NCBI GenBank assembly: GCA_964030475.1
Contig: CAXIPT010000002.1
Location: 9,928,942 to 9,992,941 of the forward strand
Direction of reading: 5' to 3'
DNA from: Tethya wilhelma
Lineage: Eukaryota > Porifera > Demospongiae > Tethyida > Tethyidae
DNA: 64,000 nt
Positions 60,200 through 64,000 of the stretch are shown here, piece by piece. The position numbers and the translations under genes are program-made. Position 1 is the first letter of the stretch. Every line of letters begins with the position of its first letter. The notes beneath the pieces are model-generated. The model did no database searches and was not told the origin of the DNA. It saw only the letters and a list, made by a program, of their open reading frames with translations.

Positions 60200-61361
60200 A
60201 GTCTATCAACGTCTAGACAAATCACATCAACACCTCCTCTCAACCAGTTACCATGTATCCAATTGGCAGCTAGACCATAGCTAATTCAAGTTTGCACTAC
60301 AGACAACCACATACTTCTATTACACCATGTATTTTCTATAATACCTAATACCAAGAATGATAGAATTATAAACTTGTTGTACTATAATACTCCAATACTA
60401 TTTTGTTTCTAGGTGCACAACTATTTTGAAATGAAATTGAAGCCTTTGAGGAAAAAATGCCCGAAATGTGTATAGTCTAATTGCTGTTGTACTATAGTAC
60501 TGGGTGATTAGTAGAGACATACTCCACATTTCTTGTCTCCATAGCAACAGATTCTTAACGTCCTTGACAACGGACATTGTTGCTAGGAAGACTGGCAAAA
60601 GGAGGAACAAATTATCCTTTCTAGCTCAATACTCTAGGCTTCACAGTTGTGTAGGGACATTTAAGTTAGCTATTAGCTGTTTGATAGCTACAATAGATGC
60701 ACAAATCTATTAATTGACAGTATTGATCACATGGCATAGGTACAAGCTACTGTATCCATGTCCTTCGATCATAGCAAGTCACAGAATCTGGCATCAGTGT
60801 CTCTAATGACGCTAAACGGCAGGGGTATGTAAGGGTAAGGGTAAGGAGAGCTAGCTGGGAGGGGCAGGATCAAATGTACATGTTTGAATTACTTCTCGGG
60901 ACTTTATCACTTCCAGGTAATTACTACAGCATGGCGAGAATTTGAAGCAGTTCCCACCAATGACTCCCACGAATAGGGAACTATCAAATTAAAGAAAGAA
61001 TACCACTTGATTTTTGTGGTTAAATTTGAGTAATTTTGGAAGTACGTGTAATGACGTAATACAAGAAGAATTTCGAGGCTAAAATTGCTAAACCCACTTA
61101 ATGAAGATATACTCTATACTACAACTAGCCTTTCAAATACTATTTTTCTGTTTGATAATCATTCAACTCTTTTTTTTTTTTTGTAACATTTGACACTTCC
61201 TCACATACTCACTTCTGAATGCATAACTGATGAGCTACATCAACGATATAATTATTCCGATGGATCCAAATACCTTTGGTGACTGATACAGTATCTATTG
61301 CTCAATATATTCAAGTACCTTTGAATTGCTTTCTGAGGAGCTTCACTGGATCAACCCATTT
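22110..61361 (-). CDS. PTPN4: Non-receptor tyrosine phosphatase, FERM-PDZ-PTP type (PTPN3/PTPN4 orthologue), 5' end outside window
   Basis: Overall span of 23 exons, each listed separately; they total 2478 nt and give 825 residues plus stop (human PTPN3/4 are slightly over 900 residues). Order: end of FERM F1 (1-14), F2 (about 15-131), F3 (131-227), FERM-adjacent basic linker (227-389), PDZ (about 417-505), PTP (about 552-805). Active-site elements are intact: KNRY at 573-576, WPD loop with acid Asp711, nucleophile Cys743 and Arg749 in CSAGIGR, and Q-loop Gln787. The family dephosphorylates tyrosines on membrane-proximal substrates; FERM targets the cortex and PDZ binds C-terminal peptides. 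PTPN3 and PTPN4 cannot be separated here, and the single gene probably predates their split; the symbol is a family label. The C-tail after the PTP domain is short and acidic then polar. Oddities are a duplicated PDZ exon and an 18.5-kb intron inside the PTP domain. Confidence 0.95.
22175..27331. other. PTPN3/4 last intron
   Basis: About 5.2 kb with a long (GA)n tract (22995-23069), a mixed (TG)n(AG)n stretch near 23583-23612, and (TA)n at 27003-27025. No coding exon was recognised on either strand. Confidence 0.6.
22995..23069. repeat. (GA)n microsatellite
   Basis: About 37 GA units with one GAAA interruption. Confidence 0.95.
27332..27377 (-). CDS. PTPN4: PTPN3/4 exon V (last PTP helix)
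   Basis: 46 nt, acceptor catacag after (CA)n, donor gtaaga. It encodes [15 protein letters not shown], matching the final PTP helix. Confidence 0.92.
27379..27515. repeat. Interrupted (TG)n microsatellite at the exon V acceptor
   Basis: TG units broken by AG and AA variants. The tract begins a few bases from the 3' splice site at 27378. Confidence 0.9.
27899..28000. repeat. (CA)n microsatellite with variants
   Basis: About 100 bp of CA units with cg and ga interruptions, in the intron between exons U and V. Confidence 0.95.
29831..29966 (-). CDS. PTPN4: PTPN3/4 exon U (PTP P-loop and Q-loop)
   Basis: 136 nt, acceptor attcag, donor gtaagt. It encodes [20 protein letters not shown] and [20 protein letters not shown], with Arg749 and Gln787. 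Confidence 0.95.
30228..30321 (-). CDS. PTPN4: PTPN3/4 exon T (PTP, nucleophile)
   Basis: 94 nt, acceptor ttatag, donor gtagta. It encodes [20 protein letters not shown] then [10 protein letters not shown], ending with catalytic Cys743. Confidence 0.95.
30670..30762 (+). repeat. tRNA-derived SINE-like fragment
   Basis: 'cttggcttagtggtaaga' resembles an A-box and 'gagtttgatccccag' resembles a B-box about 45 nt later. A (TC)n(AC)n tail follows at 30774-30838. No stable full cloverleaf was found. Confidence 0.5.
31271..31439. mobile_element. Foldback MITE, family shared with 59802-59933
   Basis: Left end 'ggaggtacgatacgagtgta' and right end the reverse complement of 'ggaggtatgacacgagtgca', both followed inward by 'cctttgctgagtca'-like sequence. 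About 170 bp, non-coding. Confidence 0.75.
31451..31657. mobile_element. Foldback MITE of the TACCGTAT family
   Basis: Left end 'taccgtatggctccaaattc' and right end the reverse complement of 'tactgtgtagctccaaattt'. The interior is rich in mirrored 'ttttcgtgaatt' words. It begins 11 bp after the previous MITE. Confidence 0.7.
32812..32855. repeat. (AC)n microsatellite next to the exon S donor
   Basis: About 22 units, 7 bp from the 5' splice site; on the transcript strand it is (GT)n just downstream of GTGAGC. Confidence 0.95.
32863..32917 (-). CDS. PTPN4: PTPN3/4 exon S (PTP, WPD loop)
   Basis: 55 nt, acceptor is a T-run plus acag, donor gtgagc followed by (GT)n on the transcript strand. It encodes [18 protein letters not shown] with general acid Asp711. 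It is separated from exon R by an 18.5-kb intron. Confidence 0.95.
34165..34222 (+). repeat. tRNA T-arm-like fragment (SINE relic)
   Basis: 'acctgggttcgaatcccagct' forms a perfect T-arm stem (ctggg/cccag) and a consensus B-box, but no A-box or acceptor stem precedes it. Probably a SINE fragment. Confidence 0.4.
34778..35187. repeat. Foldback structure with a TATAC minisatellite core
   Basis: Arms of about 31 bp (34778-34808 and 35157-35187; 'catgcttcttgttgatatg' against its reverse complement) flank about 300 bp of near-palindromic units such as 'gtatacagtatacagtatac' with g/a/t variants (about 34857-35156). Long open frames here are repeat artefacts. Confidence 0.8.
35954..36003. repeat. 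(CA)n microsatellite
   Basis: About 24 units with one cg interruption. Confidence 0.95.
36491..36574 (-). other. Possible 84-nt cassette exon in the PTP intron
   Basis: Acceptor tgcacag, 28 open codons ([20 protein letters not shown] then ARQFDYLL), donor gtatgg. Phase 0 at both ends, so it could be inserted between exons R and S without a frameshift. The peptide has no match that I recognise in PTP domains. It may well be chance in an 18.5-kb intron. Confidence 0.2.
37608..40184. repeat. 2.58-kb tandem duplication, unit 1
   Basis: Starts 'aagccaacagtttgctttca' and recurs at offset 2577. Differences from unit 2 are scattered substitutions, a (CA)n tract at 38967-38987 absent from unit 2, and about 100 bp near 39545-39640 missing in unit 2. 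No coding exon was seen. Confidence 0.95.
40185..42630. repeat. 2.58-kb tandem duplication, unit 2
   Basis: Second unit, ending in the (CA)n at about 42619-42658, equivalent to the 'tctccacacac' end of unit 1. Slightly shorter because of deletions. Confidence 0.95.
42999..43033. repeat. (CA)n microsatellite
   Basis: About 17 CA units. Confidence 0.95.
43594..43812. mobile_element. MITE-like foldback of the TACCGTATAG family
   Basis: Left 'atcgtatagtaggaaaattt' and right the reverse complement of 'ataccgtatagggggtaaat'. The interior has repeated and mirrored 'ggcgaatt'/'aattcgcc' words. Resembles the element at 53867-54076. Confidence 0.6.
44473..45522. repeat. 1.05-kb tandem duplication, unit 1
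   Basis: Starts 'accaggggaatatacataat' and recurs at 45523 with few differences. Confidence 0.95.
45523..46925. repeat. 1.05-kb tandem duplication, unit 2 (with insertion)
   Basis: Same order as unit 1 but enlarged by the 372-bp element at 46137-46508. Ends 'aatattaatgtgaggc' before a (TG)n tract. Confidence 0.95.
46137..46508. mobile_element. Non-autonomous DNA transposon (hAT-like ends)
   Basis: 372 bp with terminal inverted repeats cagtggcgtatccag; the right end reads ctggatacgccactg. CAGTGGCG-type ends are common among hAT-type non-autonomous elements; the class is an inference. The empty site is visible in unit 1 near 45095-45105, where about 9 bp differ, and no clean target-site duplication is seen. 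Confidence 0.75.
49724..50341. mobile_element. Inverted-repeat element of about 620 bp
   Basis: Ends are 'tggggcgagcctgagcgag' and its inverse 'cgctcaggctcgccca'. Inside, at about 50127-50177, is a strong hairpin: 'agtctggctggcc' pairs with 'ggccagccagact' around a short loop. No coding capacity. Confidence 0.7.
51403..51594 (-). CDS. PTPN4: PTPN3/4 exon R (PTP)
   Basis: 192 nt, acceptor caccag next to a (CT)n tract, donor gtgagt. It encodes [20 protein letters not shown], the CCRYWPE motif and the following strands to LTNRM. Phase 0 at both ends. Confidence 0.95.
51602..51647. repeat. (GA)n microsatellite at the exon R acceptor
   Basis: About 23 units, 7 bp from the 3' splice site; (CT)n on the transcript strand. 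Confidence 0.95.
51831..52064. mobile_element. Foldback/MITE-like element, family shared with 14281-14534
   Basis: Left 'aaggtcgtatgaagctggga' and right the reverse complement of 'ctaggaaggttgtataaaac'. Mirrored 'aaaatagatatcat' words lie inside. Located in the intron between exons Q and R. Confidence 0.65.
52249..52332 (-). CDS. PTPN4: PTPN3/4 exon Q (PTP)
   Basis: 84 nt, acceptor gtctag, donor gtaatg. It encodes [20 protein letters not shown] then HTCKDFWQ. Confidence 0.95.
52439..52500 (-). CDS. PTPN4: PTPN3/4 exon P (PTP)
   Basis: 62 nt, acceptor tcacag, donor gtaaga. It completes [20 protein letters not shown], the conserved DYINAN motif. Confidence 0.95.
52644..52734 (-). CDS. PTPN4: PTPN3/4 exon O (PTP start, KNRYRD)
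   Basis: 91 nt, acceptor ctgcag after a (CT)n tract, donor gtgaga. It encodes [18 protein letters not shown] then [12 protein letters not shown]. Tyr576 of KNRY is the phosphotyrosine-recognition residue. Confidence 0.95.
52743..52813. repeat. (GA)n microsatellite at the exon O acceptor
   Basis: Begins about 8 bp from the 3' splice site; (CT)n on the transcript strand. Confidence 0.95.
53054..53216 (-). CDS. PTPN4: PTPN3/4 exon N (PDZ end and PTP lead-in)
   Basis: 163 nt, donor gtaaga; the acceptor is the (CT)n repeat ending tctcag. It encodes [20 protein letters not shown] and ends [11 protein letters not shown]. Confidence 0.93.
53218..53248. repeat. (GA)n microsatellite forming the exon N acceptor
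   Basis: The repeat touches the splice site: transcript-strand (CT)n then CAG. Confidence 0.95.
53368..53495 (-). CDS. PTPN4: PTPN3/4 exon M2 (PDZ second half, downstream copy)
   Basis: 128 nt with the same peptide, splice sites and phases as exon M1, including flanking intron on both sides. If both were spliced in, the second would be read out of frame, so a transcript can use only one. Confidence 0.93.
53707..53834 (-). CDS. PTPN4: PTPN3/4 exon M1 (PDZ second half, upstream copy)
   Basis: 128 nt, acceptor ctctag, donor gtaagg, phase 0 in and phase 2 out. It encodes [20 protein letters not shown] then [16 protein letters not shown] and STENVP. Near-identical to exon M2, with one synonymous change noticed. 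A 210-bp MITE sits in the intron just before it. Confidence 0.93.
53867..54076. mobile_element. MITE with TACCGTATAGCGGG ends
   Basis: 210 bp with inverted ends 'taccgtatagcgggaaattt' and the exact reverse complement. The interior is built of mirrored 'attttcgta' words. Present only in one copy of the exon M duplication, so it inserted after the duplication. Confidence 0.85.
54146..54258. repeat. (GT)n microsatellite
   Basis: About 113 bp with a short break near 54190-54206, 12 bp from the exon L donor. Confidence 0.95.
54271..54327 (-). CDS. PTPN4: PTPN3/4 exon L (PDZ)
   Basis: 57 nt, acceptor acacag, donor gtgagt. It encodes [19 protein letters not shown], in phase 0 at both ends. A long (CA)n tract on the transcript strand follows the donor by about 13 nt. 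Confidence 0.95.
54631..54768 (-). CDS. PTPN4: PTPN3/4 exon K (PDZ start)
   Basis: 138 nt, donor gtaagc. Two AGs lie near the acceptor; only 'tgtgcag|CCCACAG' keeps the frame from exon J. It encodes [14 protein letters not shown] and [19 protein letters not shown], whose YGFTV is the PDZ peptide-binding loop. Confidence 0.93.
55001..55121 (-). CDS. PTPN4: PTPN3/4 exon J (linker)
   Basis: 121 nt, acceptor ctgcag, donor gtaagt. It encodes [20 protein letters not shown] then [16 protein letters not shown]. Confidence 0.9.
55459..55615 (-). CDS. PTPN4: PTPN3/4 exon I (linker, acidic end)
   Basis: 157 nt, acceptor acccag, donor gtgagt. It starts [19 protein letters not shown], includes [13 protein letters not shown] and ends in the acidic EEEDYEDED run. 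Confidence 0.9.
55737..55777 (-). CDS. PTPN4: PTPN3/4 exon H (41-nt basic microexon)
   Basis: 41 nt, acceptor atacag, donor gtatga. It encodes [15 protein letters not shown] with shared edge codons. Skipping it would shift the frame. A long (CT)n tract starts about 38 nt upstream on the transcript strand. Confidence 0.85.
55816..55871. repeat. (GA)n microsatellite upstream of exon H
   Basis: About 27 units with one AAAG interruption. Confidence 0.95.
55993..56160 (-). CDS. PTPN4: PTPN3/4 exon G (FERM-adjacent region)
   Basis: 168 nt, acceptor cttcaag, donor gtatgt. Basic linker with [20 protein letters not shown] and LQRSKSM; these Ser/Arg contexts could be kinase or 14-3-3 sites (inference). 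Confidence 0.9.
56494..56591 (-). CDS. PTPN4: PTPN3/4 exon F (FERM F3 helix)
   Basis: 98 nt, acceptor gtacag, donor gtatta. It encodes the F3 C-terminal helix, including [16 protein letters not shown], a very conserved FERM ending. Confidence 0.95.
56669..56732 (-). CDS. PTPN4: PTPN3/4 exon E (FERM F3)
   Basis: 64 nt, acceptor cttcag, donor gtatat. It encodes [20 protein letters not shown] plus Q, after a Trp split across the previous junction. Confidence 0.93.
57341..57466 (-). CDS. PTPN4: PTPN3/4 exon D (FERM F3 start)
   Basis: 126 nt, acceptor tcttag, donor gtgagt. It encodes [20 protein letters not shown] and [14 protein letters not shown], the first F3 strands. Confidence 0.95.
57671..57842 (-). 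CDS. PTPN4: PTPN3/4 exon C (FERM F2 end)
   Basis: 172 nt, donor gtgagc. It completes QAELGDFDP across the junction, then [12 protein letters not shown] and [15 protein letters not shown]. The acceptor follows a short (CA)n tract (actcacag). Confidence 0.95.
59226..59420. mobile_element. Foldback element
   Basis: Left arm 'gaggtagaattttcttgagc' to 'caagtaatttcaggat' pairs with right arm 'cctgaaattactt' to 'gctcaagaacattctacctc', with an AT-rich interruption in the right arm. Confidence 0.7.
59802..59933. mobile_element. Foldback MITE, family shared with 31271-31439
   Basis: Left 'aggtatgacaggagtatgcc' plus 'tttgctgagctggcaag'; right contains the exact inverse 'cttgccagctcagcaaa' and ends in 'gtcggtacct'. 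It ends about 35 bp from the exon B donor. Confidence 0.75.
59969..60145 (-). CDS. PTPN4: PTPN3/4 exon B (FERM F2)
   Basis: 177 nt, donor gtaact. The acceptor is the (CA)n repeat itself ending in CAG. It encodes [20 protein letters not shown] then [17 protein letters not shown], a classic F2 lobe. Phase 1 in, phase 1 out. Confidence 0.95.
60147..60197. repeat. (GT)n microsatellite forming the exon B acceptor
   Basis: On the transcript strand (CA)n runs directly into the splice-site CAG. Confidence 0.95.
61319..61361 (-). CDS. PTPN4: PTPN3/4 exon A (FERM F1 end, KWVD)
   Basis: 43 nt, acceptor cttcag, donor gtactt. It encodes [14 protein letters not shown] plus one base. First exon of the gene visible in the window; the F1 start must lie beyond 64000. 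Confidence 0.88.
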
Positions 61362-61544
61362 CTGAAGAAGGGAAAGAGAGAGAGATTATTCAGATAGCAT
61401 ACGAACTAACAAAGAAGTATTCTTTTTGCAAAATAACAATATCAGATTGCAAGTTTCACACAGAACATCAATTCAACAAGTAACAATGCACTTGGTTGTG
61501 AACGATCTCTTTTTATATGTGTGTATAAATGTGAAAGTAAGCGA

Positions 61545-61605
<61 letters not shown>

Positions 61606-62328
61606 AAACCATTGTAGCAAACTCAGAGCTAGACGAAACTGCACTTCATACAGCTAGCACGCCTTTCTACATACAATGCACTGGTTCCAAGGTGTGTGCA
61701 TACCATGTGCATCAGGAGCAAAGGACTTCTCCAGATACACTAGCTTCATTCTCAGAATTACTACCAGTGTATGTACATAGCTATTGTAGCAAACTGGAGC
61801 AATAAACAGCACCCAACATACCAATGTGCTTTACTAAGCAACACTTTGGATCGAATAAAATGTCCCGAAAATCAGATGACTCATTAAACTAATGAACAAA
61901 ACCCTTCAACAAAGAAGATCAATTCCACACATACACACATAAAAATACCATCACGGTCGCATTTCTCGGAAACTCTTGACATAACCATACACAATGGTAC
62001 CAACCACCCCCTTGAAGCTCCTTATACATTACTTATCGAAGCTGTACAAATACCCATGGCATCAATTGCCTAGTTATCATCTGAGAGAGCTACCACACGC
62101 TGAAAACAAGCAAGCAACAAAAGCGGGGAGTCGATCACGCTACCCTTTGGAATGTGCATGTTACCACATTATGCGCAAACAGTGAAGCTTTAGATGAAAC
62201 CACAAACGACAACAGAGGGCATTAAATGGAACTCATGCATGCATTGTATACTCAGCAAGTTTAGCAGTATATATACATAGCAGAGATAACTGTCAACTTT
62301 ACTTCCCTCCCTGTGTGTGTGTGTGTGT

Positions 62329-62407
<79 letters not shown>

Positions 62408-63590
62408 TGTGTGTGTGTGTGTGTACACATTGATTGACACTCTATCATTCCAACGGGGGTTTGGTTGCCATGGAGATATAAGGTACATGATGCAATTCAC
62501 TATAATCTGTGTGTAACATATGACATTTTTTATACAACAAGCAATTTTCGATCTTCCCTTGGGGACTAGAACTAGAGAGATCTGATACTCCTGGTGGAAC
62601 TATTTTAACTACAGATCTGAAACCAAGAAGAAGACTGCTTCATTTCTTGGTCAACTTATGCCACAATAGACATATCAAGTATAGCAATGCCTATAGTACA
62701 CTATGCATGATTATTGTATAAATGTGTATACTGCATATTGGCAGACCTATATATAATGTTGTTCTATTCTTGCCAAGTATCCAAATTGCATGCCGCAACT
62801 TAATAGACACTTAGCGGACATAATGTTTTCAAAGCGGCCATGCCATAGAAATGCATGTATACATGTGTTTCATTAGCAAGAAAGGAAGCACATACATACA
62901 TAAATACATACATACATGCTTGCACATCAATAGGCTAGAAAGGCTCGTAAATAGACAATTGGATCGTCAAAATTCCTCAAATTCTTTTGACCAGATCAGC
63001 TGAGCATTTTCAAGTGGTTTACATTATGACATTAAAATATGCACGTCTATATATCCTCAGGCACACACAACGAGCTCATGAATCATTCGAGTAAATAATT
63101 ATACGAAAAATGGTACTGAGTGGATAATAATTGCTGTTATTATAGGGGCCGGTGGTCGTTATCAAAACTGGCTAATTAACAACACACACACATATGCACA
63201 GCAATCTCAGCTAAGCTGGTTTGTCGAAAACTAAGTCTAGTCAAGATTAACTTCACTAACACTTTTCTCAGAATCTAAACTCTCTATGTAGCAACTAGCT
63301 ACGTAGCTACCTTGGCAACTAACTAATTAGCACATGATTGGAAAGAATTTCAAGTGTAGGTTTCAAGATACAACTTTCCTCATTTTCCTTCATATTAATT
63401 ATCACGAGTACTCTGTTGGTAGAAATATTCTATAGTATATCCTTTTCACCATAGTCTCACTACCAGCTATGATCTTCTACAGGCTAAGTCATTCTATATT
63501 TTGTGCCATTTTGTAGCCTTGGGAAAGTCAAAAATGATACTAGTACTGTCTGCATGTACCCACCTACAGCATTGAAATCAGTAAGTGTGT

Positions 63591-63630
<40 letters not shown>

Positions 63631-64000
63631 TGCATATGTGCAGATCTAACACCAGCAATGACCTTTCAAGTGGAGAATTCAACCAGAAGGGTGTTTGTTT
63701 AATGAGGAAACACCACCGGGTTCAGGTCACAGCAACACGCACAGAAACACACACAAACAAACAACATCATGTGCATGTGTGAGTGAGTGTGTGTGCATTA
63801 TAATGTATCAATGTCATTAGACTGAAACCTGGTCAAGTAAGGAATGGCAAAACAGCATAAGGACTGATAAGAAAACCGATAATATGTAACAACAGCACCA
63901 GAAGTCTCAAAAACAAAAACAGCATCAAGGGCTCTTTAGAATGTGGCGTATATTAGCAAGGCAGTGTCAAACTGCACACACACATGCACACACACACACA
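61362..64000. other. 5' intron of the PTPN3/4 gene, continuing past the window
   Basis: No FERM F1 exon was found. Contains (GT)n(GA)n at 61551-61602, a long (GT)n at 62311-62424 and (GT)n at 63583-63630. The window ends in (CA)n. Confidence 0.6.
62311..62424. repeat. (GT)n microsatellite, longest in the window
   Basis: About 114 bp with single ag and at interruptions. Confidence 0.95.

Noticed and set aside
1..64000. CRISPR array, prokaryotic operon or phage
   Set aside because: All regular repeats are microsatellites, tandem duplications or foldback elements; genes have introns and eukaryotic families.

Overview
The window is eukaryotic and metazoan. It has long AT-rich introns with GT-AG boundaries, no operons or ribosome-binding sites, very dense (CA)n and (GA)n microsatellites, and foldback or MITE-type elements. 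Gene content fits an animal: a FERM-PDZ-tyrosine phosphatase of the PTPN3/PTPN4 class, a second FERM-domain gene, and a Rnd-like Rho GTPase. The host is probably a marine non-bilaterian invertebrate, perhaps a sponge. That is an impression from composition and repeats, not something I can prove. Ns at 2221, 2415, 2578-2582 and 5836, plus an exact 580-bp duplication around them, mark a weak assembly region at the left end.

Layout. 0-3.2 kb: a foldback element (662-970), then a duplicated block carrying a possible 3'-terminal exon on the minus strand. 4.1-4.65 kb: three diverged tandem repeats. 5.8-7.1 kb (minus): a transposase-like gene cut off by a (CA)n tract. 10.97-18.41 kb (minus): the first five coding exons of a FERM-domain protein; its later exons were not securely found. 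18.96-19.59 kb (plus): an intronless Rnd-like small GTPase with a TATA box, divergent from the FERM gene over about 550 bp. 22.11-61.36 kb (minus): the PTPN3/4 orthologue, 23 exons read from genomic sequence and joined by phase, giving 825 residues to the stop. Its N-terminal exon(s) lie beyond base 64000.

The PTPN3/4 model is strong. All 23 exons have usable splice sites, the total of 2478 coding bases is an exact multiple of three, and the order (FERM F1 end, F2, F3, linker, PDZ, PTP) is that of the family. The PTP motifs (KNRYRD, WPD, CSAGIGR, QT) are intact. The exon for the second half of the PDZ domain is present twice in tandem. The two copies encode the same peptide and are 128 nt long (phase 0 to 2), so using both would shift the frame. 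The PTP domain is split by one 18.5-kb intron holding a 2.6-kb tandem duplication, a second tandem duplication, and several mobile elements.

The GTPase, the FERM protein and the phosphatase would all plausibly act at the membrane-cortex interface, but nothing here shows that they act together. The most unusual points are the GTPase (hydrolysis-disabling substitutions at both classic positions, a cluster of seven cysteines, and no CAAX box), the duplicated PDZ exon, and repeated use of microsatellites as splice-site pyrimidine tracts.
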